NCBI RefSeq assembly: GCF_030035675.1
Contig: NC_084482.1
Span: forward strand, 74,499,120 to 74,563,119
Source: Rhineura floridana
Taxonomy: Eukaryota > Chordata > Lepidosauria > Squamata > Rhineuridae
DNA length: 64,000 nucleotides
Reading direction: 5' to 3'
Positions 11,440-24,075 of the stretch are shown piece by piece. A model generated the notes under the pieces. The model did no database searches. It was given only the letters and a program-made list of their open reading frames with translations, and was not told the origin of the DNA. The stretch's first letter is position 1. Each line of letters begins with the position of its first letter. A program made the position numbers and the translations under genes.

Positions 11440-12952
11440 TGTTATGTGTCTTCAGGTCGGTTACAACTTATGGCGACCCTATGAATCAGCAACCTCCAAT
11501 AGCATTTGTTATAAACCACCCTGTTCAGATCTTGTAAGTTCAGGTCTGTGGCTTGATTCCTGTGAATCCATTCATGTCTTGTTTGGTCTTCATCTTTTTC
11601 TACTCCGTTTTTCCCAGCATTATTGTATTTTCTAGTGAATCATGTCTTCTTATTATGTTTCCAAAGTTTGATAACCTCAGTTTCATCATTTTAGCTTCTA
11701 GTGATAGTTCTGGTTTAATTTGTTCTAACACCGAATTATTTGTCTTTTTCATGGCCCATGGTAATTGCAAAGCTCTCCGCCAACACTACATTTCAAATGA
11801 GTTGATTTTTCTCTTATCCACTTTTTTCACTGTCCAGCTTTCACATCCATACACAGAGATCAGGAATACCATGGTCTGAATGATCCTGACTTTGGTGTTC
11901 AGTGATAGATCTTTGCATCTGAGGACCTTTTCTAGTTCTTCTCATTTCTTGACTATTGTCTCCATTTTGGTTAATGATTGTGTCAAGGTATTGATAACCC
12001 TTGACAAGTTTGATGTCCTCATTGTTGACTTTAACGTTACATAAATCTTCTGTTGTCATTACTTTTGTCTTCTTGATGTTGAGCTATAGTCCTGCATTTG
12101 TGCTTTCCTCTTTAACTTTCATCAGCATTCGTTTCAGATCATTACTGGTTTCTGCTAGTAGTATGGTATTGTCCGCATATCTTAAATTATTGATATTTCT
12201 CCCTCCAATTTTCACAACTCCATCTTGGTCCAATCCCGCTTTCTGTATGACACGTTCTGCGTATAGATTAAATAAATAGGGTGATAAAATACACCTGTCT
12301 CACACCCTTTCTGATGGGGAACCAATTGGTTTCTTCATATTCTGCCCTTACAGTAGCCTCTTGTCCAGAGTATAGGTTGCACATCAGAACAATCAGATGC
12401 TGTGGCAACCCCATTTCTTATCATTCCATAGTATTTACACAATCAAAGGCTTTGCTGCAATCTATAAAGCACATGGTTATTTCCTTCTGAAATTCCTTGA
12501 TCCGTTCCATTATCCAACATATGTTTGCGATATGATGTCTGGTACCTCTTTTCTTGCTAAATCCAGCTTGGACATCTGGCATTTCTCGCTCCATATTTGG
12601 TAAGAGCCTTTGTTGTAGAATCTTGAGCATTACTTTACTTGCATGGGATATTAAGGCAATAGTTCAATAATTACTGCATATCCTGGGATCCCCTTTCTTT
12701 GGAATTGGGATATATATTGAATGCTTCCCGTCTGTGGGCCATTGTTTTATTTTCCATATTTGTTGACAATTTTTTGTCAAAACTTGGACAGATTCAGTCT
12801 CAGTAACTTGTAGCAACTCTATTGGTATGCCATCTATTCCTGCTGATTTGTTTCTTCCAAGTATTTTAAGAGCAGCTTTCACCTCACATTCTAACATTTC
12901 TGGTTCTCCATCATACAGTTCCTCCGTTAATGAATCTGTCATAAGCACCATT
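11440..12952 (-). mobile_element. BovB (RTE) LINE, 5'-truncated and decayed
   Basis: On the minus strand the 5'-most part (12664-12951) encodes the start of the RTE reverse transcriptase (LGRNKSAGIDGIPIELLQ, IYIPIPKKGDPR). Part of 12421-12630 gives QAGFSKKRGTRHHIANICWIMER and DCSKAFDCV. The 3' end, at the left, carries the BovB tail ('cttatggcgaccctatgaatcag'). Frames are broken in several places by stops and shifts when compared with the copy at 42-45 kb. The endonuclease region is missing. It is an old, dead copy. Confidence 0.9.
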
Positions 12953-15304
12953 TAACAGGGTGGGGGGACAGGGCCAACACATGGAAATTCTAATACCGCA
13001 GCCTTTTCTACAGAGAGGTTTGCTTTTATATCTTGTATGTATATGTTCAGAGAAGGGAGCGTTTGGTGGATTCATGCCCCTTTATTCCATCCTCCATGAT
13101 GGCAGGCAGACACTCCCATTGCATTCACCACTTAAGACACTTAACCTGAGACACACAGGCAATTGAGATGAAGGCTGCATCTCCTTGCTGACTCAGCCAG
13201 AGAGTGAGCAAGAGTCTCTGGATAAGGGGCGGAGCTGCATGTGCTGGTCAAGTAAGCATGTGCAGTTTTCTAAACTGCATAGATTCTCCATATGCTGCTG
13301 GCAGACAGGCTTAAAATTTTGATTTTCCAAGGACAGCTGCGGTGTCTCTCATTGGCTAAGAACAATGGAAGGCAGGAGGAGGCTGGTTTCTCATGAAACG
13401 ATTGGGCAGAAAACTGACTTCACATTTTGCCTTGTGTCCTCAAGAGCTAGAGACTTGCTTTTTAAAATCATTGAAAGCTGGGAATCTGGACCACCTATGG
13501 CCTAAGTGGGCTCCAGGTAGCATGGCAGAATTGGGGTAAAACCTGGCTAACCAGGCAATATGGCAACCCTACTCCCTACCAAAGATCACCCTACTTCATT
13601 TCCTCTCCAGGGATGGATGGATGTCTCTCTGTGTGTAAGGCAAGCTCAGAATTTAGTACAGTTTAGTGAAGAATGTACTCAGTACATATATAGAGGATCC
13701 ATTTTCTTTATTATTATTTCACGTATTCAAAGTCTCATTCTTGCTTTTGAAAGGACTGGGAGAATATCCCTTGTTTAAAAATTGAAATGAAAATTATTCC
13801 TTTGCAGTGATCTTCTCTTACAGCTAAATTTCAAACATTGTATATTTTTCTATGTAAACCACTTTGGGAACTTTTTGTTGAAAAGTGGTACATAAATATT
13901 TTTATTACTATTTACTATTGGCAGGACTCCATGTACACTGTATGCTCAAAATACTCTCAAGTTCAGACAAGCCTTGCTGCACACCAAGATTCTGTTCTTT
14001 CTAGTGTGATATTAAATAAATACTCTAAAGACAGAATATATCATGCCTATTTGCTGATCTTCAATTTACTGCTCAGCATAAGCAAAAGCTTGGGTATCTT
14101 CAGGTATTTCAAACTTAGGGGGGCAGGAGTATAATCTGGTGTAGGAAAGGAGACTGTGACAGCACTGCTTGCTTTGAAGCTAATTAGATAAAATTATTGA
14201 CTGAATTGATACTATTGAAATTTTGATTTCTGTTTGCATTACAGGTTGTAGTGGTGTGCTCATTTCACATTTCCTAATTGTTTGTACAGACAATATCTCG
14301 GTCACAGTATTGCATTTAACTTATGTTTGGCTGGCTTTTTGTTTTATGCTGGATTTTTATATTAAGTTTGTACGTCACCTTGAGCATCGTGCAGGAAGGG
14401 TAGGTTATAAATGTAAGAATGTAATGCTAAATGTAATAATTATAAAAAAAATTATTAACAACATAATACAAGAGATGGGATTCCTGCTTTTTCTTCCCGG
14501 TTCTTTAACTGGGCACTGTCCTGACTGTGATGTATACTGATGATTTAGATCTGTTGCCTATTCACCAAACTAGTTTATGATCAATGCTAGTCAAATTTAG
14601 CTCCTATAACAAAGAACACCACAGCATTAATTATTGAAAAACTGGTTTTTTTGCGGGGAGTACTAGGAAACATAAATTGGCAATGGACATCCATAGAACA
14701 TCTGGCAATCCATTGGAAAACCCATTTTGAAAGTGTTCTTTTCAGAAGGGGAACAAGCTATTTTTTTCCAAAAGGGGAAGAATTGGTGGAGTCTGCCTTA
14801 AAAATATTTGTAGGGGAAACAGTTGACCTGAAATCTGGAGCAAGAGCAATGTAGCTCCACTGGAATTATGCCAGAATAGTTTGGTTTTTTTAAAAGAAAC
14901 TCTTAGCATTATCCCCAGGTGCCCCAGTAGCCCTGCTGAGAAAAGAGATAGATATGCCCTTTATTGAATCAAGATTTAATTAATAAGAGTATGATCTGGT
15001 ACTGATGCAGTCTGAAACCGAAAATGTCTGTGCAAACAAATGAGATTGGGGTTGGGCACACATCTGTCAGGATAGAATAAGCAGTTCTGAATTCCCATAT
15101 AGTGTGTAGCTGTCCATTGGTTTCCAGTCTAGACTATGTGAGCAGACTTCCATACATTAATCGTTGGGGAAATGACTGATAAGAATCACTCTTCTTCTCA
15201 ATGGTATGGTGGCATTAAAGTCAGTTTTTACATGGGGCAGCCAGTTTTTTTATCATACCATGAGAGTGATGAAATGTCATCAAGAGCATCATTCCCAGGG
15301 GGGC
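12953..15304. other. gene-free stretch
   Basis: No gene is recognised. It holds two short L2-type 3' tails on the + strand: 13845-13905 (with 'accactttgggaacttttt ... acataaatatttttatta') and about 14355-14415 (with 'caccttgagcat ... ggttataaatgtaa'). Short open frames here lack domains. Confidence 0.55.
13845..13905 (+). repeat. L2-type 3' tail
   Basis: The segment reads as the terminal 60 bases of an L2-like LINE or L2-tailed SINE ('gtaaaccactttgggaac', then 'gtggtacataaatatttt') followed by (TTA)-like sequence. No upstream body is recognisable. Confidence 0.6.
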
Positions 15305-15540
15305 TTAGGCCACACTCACACCACACATTTATTCCACTTTAAATAGTCATGGCTTGCACTCCAAAATCCTGAAAAGTAGTTTATGAAGGGTGCTGAGAGT
15401 TGTTAGGAGGCCCTATTTCCCTCATAGAGCTACAATTCTCAGAGTTCTCTGGGCAGAGGAACTGACTGTTAAACTACTCTGAAAGTTGTAGCTCTATGAG
15501 GAGAATAGGAGTCTCCTAACAACTCCCAGCACCCTTCACA
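15305..15540. mobile_element. foldback MITE, copy 2
   Basis: Same family as 3672-3960: it shares the 'ccacac ... tttattccacttta' end, 'agtcatggctt' and 'gaagggtgctgagag'. The arms around 15395-15435 and 15490-15540 are reverse complements ('gggtgctgagagttgttagg' against its partner). The right terminus is missing from about 15540. Confidence 0.7.
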
Positions 15541-17060
15541 TTAGGTTTCAGCAGATGCCCAGTAGTTACTTGCATGGTATGTATCAACATACTCCAGTGA
15601 GAGATTATGTATCTCTGGAAGCAGTTGTATAAAAGATTTGTCCATTAACTATTTACTGTTTTATTCATTTAACGCCTGTCCTAGAATGAATTTTTTTATT
15701 CCAAAGTGTATCCCAATGCACTGGATGGTCAACACAGGATATAATAGCATATTAACTCTCAAATAAATATGAATACCTATCTTATAAAGTTGAATTATTT
15801 GCAACTGCAGCAAATGAAATCTGTGGAGCTTTTTAAGTAGCATCAGACTCTAAAGAGCAAAGAGAAGCCTTCAGATGTTATTATTCAAGATTTAGTTGTC
15901 CTCTGTATGTTAAACTAAAAATGGGAAAGTTAATTGTGCATATTTTATGTCCATGTTGTAGACATTTGCTTTTTTATTTGCATTGTATGCAATAGCCTAC
16001 AGCATGGCAGGGAACTGGTGACCCGTCAGATACTGTTGGACCTCAGCAACTATTTACCCCTAGCCAGCATGGCCAATACCAATAGTCAGGGATGGTGGGA
16101 GTTAGAAGCCAGCAACACTTGTAGTGCCACAGGTTCTTTACCTACGGCAACAAATAATAGATATTTATTGTATCAAGTAAACATGCATAGGATTGTGCTA
16201 AGAGACACTTTGAGCTTGCTGTTCCTTAAGTTTCAGTGGTCAGTAGCTTCCTTAAGCTTGAGTGGTCAGTAGCTGGCCAGAATATATAAATATAAATGAC
16301 TGATGTATGACTATTATGGTCAGCAAGTAGCACAAGTGAAAACACCTTCTTGTTCGCATTGTTAATGCATCATAGGAGAAATGCTGTCATTTTGCTTACT
16401 GTTCATATATAACATTTTTTGTGGTGTATGATAGGTTTGTGGTTCAAAAACTTTGTGTATAATTGACCATTGTTATAGCCCAAGGCTGGGGAACCTCAGG
16501 CTTGGGGGCCAAATGCAGCGCTCCAGGCTTCTCTATCTGGCCCTTGGATCTCTTCCCCAAGCTACACCCATCTGCCCAGGCCACATCCCTTACTTTATAC
16601 CCTGAGTATTTTGCCTGGTTGGAATGTGTGCTTGAATTCTGATAATTAGCCTTCTTTGCCTGTATAGAGGATAGAGAGGTAGTGTAGAAACTAGTCCACT
16701 GTTTCTAAAACGTAAATCAGTTGCTTTAAACTTAAATAACACTTAAATTAGTTGCTTTGGCCACTTTTGCCTCTGGCATTACAGGTGCATTGTTCTGGGA
16801 AGGTTACCCAGAACGGAATGCGACGCTTAGACTGAAAAAGTTATCCACAGCTAGTTATGTAAAACATCTCTTATTTATAACTGTAAAATGAGTTAAAGCA
16901 TGAGTGGAGGATTTGTGACACTCCATGTTATGGGATTACAACTGCCGCCATTCCTGACTATTGGCCATGCTGGCTAAGCTTCATGGGAGTTGGAATCCAC
17001 AATATTTAGAACGCCACAGGTTTCCTACCTCCAAATTGTCATATATTAAAAAGCCCTCTG
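15541..17060. other. gene-free stretch with small palindromic MITE copies
   Basis: Two members of the 'catcag ... gggagttgtagtc' foldback family are visible at about 16000-16142 and 16915-17030, and a related 'ggctggggaacc' fragment at about 16485-16580. The rest is unassigned. No exon is recognised upstream of the DNAJB1 promoter. Confidence 0.55.
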
Positions 17061-17476
17061 CGGATTGGCTGCTGGGCGTGGTTTATGGGTGGAGTTTGTA
17101 GTTTTCATATAATTGAGCACCAGTGCGTGCAGGAACTCGGCGCTCTATAAGCTGTTTTTAATTGGACAGCAGATAGCGTCATCCCGCTGCTGCCAAAGCA
17201 AAGCCTAGTACGCGCCGCCCTTAACGTCGCCTGATTTGTCAGAGCCCGGAGACTAGACAGTTGCATTCAGAACTTAGGAGAGTGAGAACCGTTGATAGTG
17301 TGTAGACTGTAGAGAATGCTTTTCACCTCCGCAATTAAGATATCTCAGCAACCGTTACTTCCTCACCCTGTGTGTCGCATACCTTGCTCTCATTGGTAGA
17401 GAGTAAGGGATTCTGGGTCACGATTGGCACGAGCAGAATGGATAGGCGGGGTTTGGGCGGAGAATGATGTGGTAAG

Positions 17477-17490
17477 CTCTGGAAGATTCC
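17477..17490 (+). promoter_or_regulatory. heat shock element
   Basis: GGAAGATTCC (17481-17490) is a perfect nGAAnnTTCn pair. The preceding five bases (gCTCt) make a third unit with one mismatch, so the site fits a trimeric HSF1 target. It lies 12 bases upstream of the TATA box, a typical position in stress-inducible chaperone promoters. Confidence 0.8.
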
Positions 17491-17501
17491 TCCGCCCGCC
17501 A

Positions 17502-17509
17502 TATAAATA
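17502..17509 (+). promoter_or_regulatory. TATA box
   Basis: TATAAATA at about 97 bases before the DNAJB1 start codon. It predicts initiation near 17530-17535. Confidence 0.8.
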
Positions 17510-17598
17510 GGGAGGGGGAAGTGGCTATAGCTGAACTGTAGTCTAGACGTGCCAGTGAGGAGGTGACTAGAGTGACGGCCTTTTGTTGTTGACTGGCG

Positions 17599-20500
17599 AT
17601 GGGGAAGGACTATTACCGCATATTGGGCCTGTCCCGCGGGGCAACCGAGGACGATATTAAGAAGGCGTATCGTAAGCAAGCGCTGCGCTATCATCCGGAC
17701 AAGAACAAGGACCCTGGGGCCGAGGAGCGGTTTAAAGAAATCGCCGAGGCATACGACGTGCTGAGCGATCGTAAGAAGCGCGAGATCTTCGACAAGTTCG
17801 GCGAGGAGGGTGCGTGTTCGGGGACGGGCTGGAATGAAGGCGTGGACGGGGAGTGGGTCCTGGGTGGGCGAGGGAAGAAATAGTAGAAGCGTGTCTTGTA
17901 GTATTGAAAAGCAGTCCCTCCCCCCCCAACGTTTACCTGAATCACAGCCGCTTGTTCTAGGCCGATCTCCGTGTATCTGTATAAAAATCGTCTCTAATTG
18001 TTAACCTTTTCCTCTCCTTTATACTAGGAAGGGAACGGGTGGGGTAGAGGGGAAAGTTTATTTGTAGAGCAAAGGACAGGATACAAAAGGCCCGTTTTTT
18101 GAGACGTCAGGGAAGCAGTGTTAGCTAACGAACGAAGAACATTCGTGCGTTTGAACAAATAGAAGCTAAAACGGGACGTCAATAAATGAAATAATTGCAA
18201 ATTATAGTGCATACAGCATATAAAATACACAGCTGAACTTAATGAGTTCAGTCGCGTCAACGAGCTCTAATGGAACCAGACTATTAGAATATTTTATTTT
18301 GCATTTATTTACTTTTTCTTTTAAATTCTGTCAGATCGAGTTTGTTGCCCTTTTCCTCGGCCACAACTTTCCTCCTTGCCCCACCCTTGACAGATAACAT
18401 CTTCTAAAAATCGCTGCTTCTATAACAGATGATCAGATCTGACTTTTAAAATGTTAGGAAGCATTACCCTTTGGAGTGGCAGTTAGAATCACAGTTCAGC
18501 AACTAATCCACCAGGACTGGTTCCCCAAGATAGGGGAAAAGTAGGGGAGAAGAAAGAACTAGTCATTTTACTCTGTAGTTCTGGAAACTACCCAGATGAG
18601 TTGCCATCTTTGAATTGTTCATATTGTAGTAAGGTCACTCCTTGAAAATCCACCATTACCTTACAGGTTCTTCCTGTCTGGGAAACCTACTTTGAAATCA
18701 AGTGGAAGTCGTTTAGGCAGGGAAGAAAGTGCAAAAACAGCAACCTAGTGTAGGATTTATCTGGATTCCTATTCTGAGGATCTGTCCATTTTTCAGTAAT
18801 AAAACTTGTTCTGCATGTATGCTTTCCAACAATGATATGCCGTTTGATTGCGGAGCACTTGTTTAGAAGAAACTCTACATCTACTATTTTCCATGATACA
18901 TTAGAGCATGTAACACATGAAAGTCTTTAATATACTTACAAATGAGTTGATTTTGTTGAATTATTTGTTATATTGCTGGCATCTGGAGTAAATGCTTAAA
19001 ATTTTCCTGTAAATGGGTGTTGGTAATGCATGTTGGCTGTATAAATTGGGCTGCATGACAGGCTGTCTAAGATAGGTGGAGCCTTTGCCACAGAAAGTCT
19101 TCTAGTAGTTGCTAGAAAATTCTAGCATACTCTTTATCCTAACAATATTCTTTACAATCTTTGTTTCACTTTGTAGGGCTGTTTCTAATAATTATGTCAT
19201 ATTAAAGAGTTATTTGTTGGTTTATACAGCCCAAGGTGAAATGCCTTCCAAACTGCAGGGTCTGTGTAGCATCATTGATTCAGTTCTTGATATTGGCTAC
19301 TCCTATTTCCATACTGCACATTTTGTAGCAGTGTGGTGTCTTCCAAATATGTTGGATTACAACACCCAACAGCATAGCCAGCATTTAGAGATCATAGGAA
19401 TTGTAGTGTAGCAACATCTGAAGGACATCACTTTAGCTACCCCTGAACGGTAGGGTTCATTAATGCACTGAAGTTGAGAATGCGGAGAAAAATAGAAGTA
19501 AGAAAGGTTGTGACAATTCTAAGAATAACTGTAAGCATTTCTTCGATGACACTTGCAAGTTAGGTTTTTAATACAGGACTTGCTCACAAGTATTTGATTA
19601 AATCCTAAAAACAGTTTTCTAAGTTTTACTGCACCTCAATATCATAGTAAAAGGGATACTAAGAAAATGTTTTCAGGATTAGAGATCCTAATATATAGTG
19701 AGAGCTCATAGTTCAGTAACTGCTGAAAGAGATTGATCTGTGTGTCCCTGTATTTCAGGACTAAAGGGAGGTGGTCCCAGCTGCAGTGGTGGAGGTCCCA
19801 ATGGCACTTCATTCACTTATACCTTTCATGGAGATCCTCATGCCATGTTTGCAGAATTCTTTGGTGGGCGGAATCCTTTTGATACTTTTTTTGTCCAGCG
19901 GAATGGAGATGAAGACATGGATGTTGATGACCCCTTCACAAATTTTCAAAACTTTGGTAACATTGGCTTTTCACGTGTCCGTGGGGGCCCTGAAAACATG
20001 CGTAGAAAACAAGACCCTCCCATCACTCATGAATTGAGAGTATCCTTGGAGGAGATTTACTCTGGATGCACCAAGAAAATGAAAATTTCTCACAAACGCC
20101 TCAATCCAGATGGGAAAAGCACACGTAATGAGGATAAGATTTTAACAATTGAAGTCAAACGTGGCTGGAAAGAAGGAACAAAGATTACATTCCCCAAAGA
20201 AGGAGACCAGACACCAAACAACATTCCAGCTGATATTGTCTTTGTTTTAAAGGACAAGCCACACAACACTTTTAAAAGAGATGGGTCTGATATTGTATAT
20301 TCGGCCAAGATCAGCCTCCGTGAGGTAAGTGGCAGTGCCAGTCTTGTTAGTGATGAAGTGAAGATCAAAGTTTACAAATTATTGGATTTTTTAATGGGTA
20401 AAAGTAAAAATTGAGAATTTCCAAACACCTTTTCAGTATGTTATATTACTAACCATTAAAAGTACACTCCATCAAGATACTACCACAGCGCTCTGAAGAG

Positions 20501-20963
20501 CAGCTCATGACCTTGTAATAACATATGACCTGGAGAACAGAAGTTCTGGGATGATGATTTTATATGTAGCTCCAACATTTAGCTCAGTGTTGTCAGCATT
20601 TCACCCCTGAACTCTGGTTAACTGTCATTGGCCTTCCTAATATCCTCATTGGGTTGATTGGGAATTATATTTTGAAGAGGGAATCTATTACAAAAGAAGT
20701 ACTAACTTGTCTGGCTTGGGTTTTGTGTTTAGGCTTTATGTGGCTGCACTGTGAACACGCCAACCCTAGATGGTAGGACCATACCAATGGTTTTCAAGGA
20801 TGTCATTAAACCTGGAATGAAGCGAAGAATTCCTGGAGAAGGCCTTCCATTACCCAAGAATCTAAGCCAGCGAGGAGATCTCATTATTGAGTTTGATGTA
20901 AGATTCCCAGACAGAATTCCACAATCTTCAAAAAGTGTCCTAGAACAGATCTTGCCAATATAG
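17599..20963 (+). CDS. DNAJB1: DnaJ homolog subfamily B member 1 (Hsp40), complete, 3 exons
   Basis: Class B J-protein co-chaperone that stimulates the Hsp70 ATPase and hands over misfolded clients in cytosol and nucleus. Coding exons are 17599-17809, 19759-20324 and 20733-20963, total 1008 nt, 335 residues plus stop (human about 340). Junctions are GT-AG, phase 1 then phase 0: the first donor gtgcgt follows GEEG, and the acceptor tatttcag restores GLKGGG. The J domain is residues 1-70 with HPD at 32-34. The short G/F linker (about 71-155) holds [20 protein letters not shown] and a few residues less than human. The two C-terminal client-binding domains follow ([35 protein letters not shown]), then the dimerisation end ...SVLEQILPI. 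The start is fixed by the MGKDYY N-terminus. All key residues are present and no break is seen. It is likely heat-induced through the upstream HSE. Confidence 0.97.
17810..19758 (+). other. DNAJB1 intron 1
   Basis: Begins gtgcgt after the J-domain exon and ends tatttcag. Apart from CpG-rich sequence continuing to about 17.88 kb, it holds no recognised exon. A diverged palindromic MITE fragment is present at about 19330-19425 ('gttggattacaacaccc'). Confidence 0.9.
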
Positions 20964-22925
20964 TAAGATGGGCAGAACTGGACTGCAGTACCTCCAAAAC
21001 AGAGGATTTGGAACTGGAATCAAGATTTCAGAGACTTCTTTTGGCGATGGGTAGGGAAATAACTTCATGTTGCTAAAAGATTTCCAGGAAATCCAATCTT
21101 GCAAGATGAATGTTACACTTCTCAGTGACTTTAGACCCAGGTTATCATTGCTCAGAGCACTGATAGCAATGAGCAAGTTACCAGTAGAATGAATCGACAG
21201 AACATCTTTTAATAGAGCATGAGGATGACAGCCGGTCATAATTCCTGCCTTCACATAATTGGCTAGCCTTATTTAGGGCATACTGTGTAGGTCCTCCATT
21301 GGAAAGAATGAGATTATAATCTAAACTGGATTTCATAAGTAAATATTTCAGATCTCTTGTTCTTGCTGTACTGTCTCTTTTTTTCTGTCCCAGAGGAGTA
21401 TCTTCAGTATTGTCTTCTGGGTGCCCTTACTAAAGTTTCCTAAAATGGTGCCATGTGCTGATGTTCCTGGGTGGAGTATGACCTCCTCTACTAAGATAGT
21501 AGGGTATTGCCTGTTTACAACTTCTGGTAGCCTCTGGAAAGCATGTAGAGGCTTACAGGTTTTTCACTGAAATATTTGACTTCTTTGTCAGACTTGATCC
21601 TGGTAGATTGGGCTGGCAGAAAATATGTAAAATGTTCAGTTTGAAGATAAGCTTTAATAAACGTTTTGAAAGGTGATAACCTTTGAAACTGAAAGAACGT
21701 GCAGCAGTAGCAATTTCCATTAAAAGGTTTTGTTTCTTGTAAAGGAACACTTATTGCCTTTTGTACTAGTTAGAAGTTTTATTTTAAGTATTTACAAACT
21801 GACAAGAGCAGATGCTTAAGCAAAGCTAGCTGCAAGTATTTATTGGTTCGTGGACAAGAAGCTAAGTGCTAGACTTGTAATACTGATCCTACTTTACAGT
21901 GCTGTGGGTTGGGAAAATGCCAAATTAATATTAAATAGCTTGCACAGGTCAAAGGCTAAAACTAAAATGGAATGTATGGATACATTCCAGGGTATGAAGA
22001 AACTATTCAGGTACAACAGAAATACATAACTCTTACCAGATTCTTTGTCACTAAATGCTCTGAGCAGGCATCCTGTTGTGCTAGCGGATCCTAAAGGAGA
22101 ATTCAGTGGGAAGAAGAGAGCTGAGATTACTGCAGACAAAGCTACCCAATTTCTTCTAGAAATGTGCGCTGCCTAATTTCCTCTGCAAGATTGCTTCTTC
22201 GTTTCTCTGTGTGATCACTCTACTGTTCTAATGAATAGCAACTGTAAAGGACGTTGGTGTTGATGCCTTGCCTTGCTGTATACCCATTATTTGTTCATTC
22301 AAAATTTTCTGTTATGTCAAAGTGCTGTATGATACTTATCCCCACCACACAAAGTGTGTGTACATCTTTCAGTAATTTTATGGGCGTGAATTCTAAATAA
22401 TGATCATATACTTCGTCTTGAGACAAAATAATCCTATATCGCTTACTTAATGTGGCATGTTTGTAAAAAAAAAAAAAAAAAAAGCTTGCGCAGAAGACCT
22501 TGATTCTTATAGGCACATATTAAAGGTTCTATAGTAATTTCTGCAGGAAGAAGCTAGGACATTCTTTTTCAACTGCTGGGCCAGGACAGTATTTCTATCA
22601 TACAAGTATGTGATTAAAAAATCAAGATGGAGGTTTTACATCTGAAAAGATAGAAGATGACTGAGCTGGAGTATACTATAGGACTCAGTGGTAGTTCTCA
22701 GACTGAATTGGTCACCTTCCTTAGGAGGAAACAAGCCAGTTATGAGCTATGTGTGGGTGTGCTCTCCAGCTGATGGGATGTTTTCCTTGGATGTCTGAAC
22801 CAATCCATGCATTTGACAGCCATGTTTTCTTTACCCTGCTGCCAATTCTATTTCTCTGAGCCTGTTGTTCTTCTGCATCTATTCCTATGGTTCTGAAAGC
22901 TGCAAATAAAAGGAAGCTACAGCAC
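20964..22925 (+). promoter_or_regulatory. DNAJB1 3' UTR with candidate poly(A) signals
   Basis: AATAAA signals lie at 21656-21661 (3' UTR about 0.7 kb) and 22905-22910 (about 1.95 kb, directly before a SINE). An ATTAAA is near 22518. Which is used cannot be read from sequence. A run of about 19 A occurs at 22466-22484 inside the longer form. No other gene is recognised in this interval. Confidence 0.55.
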
Positions 22926-22929
22926 ACCA

Positions 22930-23116
22930 GAGAGCCAGTATGGCATAGTGGTTACCTGCCGTGAAGCTCACTGGGTGACCCTGGGCCAGTCACTCTCTCT
23001 CAGCCTCAAAGGAAGGCAATGGTAAACCACCTCTGAATATGGTTTACCATGAAAACCCTATTCATAGGGTCGCCATAAGTCAGAATTGACTTGAAGGCAG
23101 TTCATTTCATTTTTTC
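22930..23116 (+). repeat. Sauria-type SINE, internally deleted
   Basis: The head 'ggcatagtggtta' keeps the A-box region but jumps straight to 'gtgaagctcactgggtgacc', so the B-box part is lost. The body, core ('ggcaatggtaaaccacctctgaa' in pieces) and the BovB-like tail ('cgccataagtcagaattgac') are well preserved. It lies just past a possible DNAJB1 poly(A) signal. Confidence 0.85.
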
Positions 23117-23984
23117 ACTGAATAACAATACTTAGCTTACATAGTTTAACTGTTCGGTCCCTTTCACACTCTCAGTAATCCTGCCTGTCCTGTAAAGTAT
23201 GTGGTTATTTATATTTTGTTCAGCTAACAGAACAGCAACTTATCTGAAACTACTCCCTTGTGTAATCTCTTATATAAGCCCACAGAAGTTACTAGCCTGT
23301 AAAAATCTTTACTAGCCTGCTGGGGGTGAGCAGAAGAGGAACTGATAGCTCCATCTCTCCTACAGCAGTTCAGTGGTTGTTGGGCATAGAGGAAGCAGCT
23401 TCCTTCTCCTAGCCCTCTTGGTTTATGCACAGAAAGAAACGAGTGCCCTTTCTCAACCTGCTCACTTACCTGAAAGCCAGTCCTTGTCATCCATGACTAT
23501 CAGGCTCATACTAAGCTGCCCAAGTGCATTTCTGCCCGAGGAAAGATTTAAAGCAGGAAATTCCTGGCTTGCAGTATTAGCTTCTGTCTGCACTGCACCA
23601 GGTATCTCTGGAATCACGTGGGTAAGGCCATGATCATAATCACTTGGAAATGACTGGAGTGGGAGGTAATCTTACTGAAGGCTCCTTTCTGCTATATTTG
23701 ACAGACTAATGAAAGTATTGAGACAGTAGTCATAGCATTTGTAAGGTTTTTTTTCTGGCTAATGCTTTTGGCAGTTGTATTCCACAAAGCAGCATCTATC
23801 TGACAAGAGGCTGGTTAGGTTGCTGTGCCGAAGTGTACTCTGAACTCAGGGCAAGACTCGGCAAAGCTGTGCACCTTTTAACATTTCCATTCTGCTACCT
23901 AATACTCCTGTTTTATATAAAGTGGTAGCATGCGGGGGGGGGAACCTGCATGGGAGGGGTGAGAGAATTGGTACAAGAGCTTTA

Positions 23985-24075
23985 AGAACAAGAGTTTGCT
24001 GGATCAGGTCAATGACCCATCTAGTCAGCATCCTGTTCTCACAGTGGCCAAACAGGTGCCTGTGGGAAGCTTTGA
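23985..24075 (-). repeat. CR1 3' end, minus strand
   Basis: Reverse-complement CR1 terminus starting with an 'aagaacaagagtttgctggatcagg'-like segment (given here in part) and continuing through 'cagcatcctgttctcacagtgg'. It matches the end of the CR1 at 55.1-55.2 kb. About 90 bases. Confidence 0.75.

Larger units (their letters stand above)
17061..17531 (+). promoter_or_regulatory. DNAJB1: DNAJB1 promoter region
   Basis: GC- and CpG-richer than its surroundings. Proximal elements seen are inverted CCAAT boxes at 17392-17396 and 17423-17427, GC boxes at 17445-17450 and 17455-17460, a heat shock element at 17477-17490 and a TATA box at 17502-17509. A further ATTGG sits at about 17066. Transcription should start near 17530, giving a 5' leader of about 70 bases. 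NF-Y, Sp1, TBP and HSF1 binding is inferred from motifs and known for Hsp40/Hsp70 genes. Confidence 0.8.

Noticed and set aside
17810-17883. Read-through of DNAJB1 exon 1 into intron 1 as a short J-domain-only protein
   Set aside because: A consensus-like donor and a matching acceptor at 19758 restore the conserved protein; the intronic extension has no conservation.
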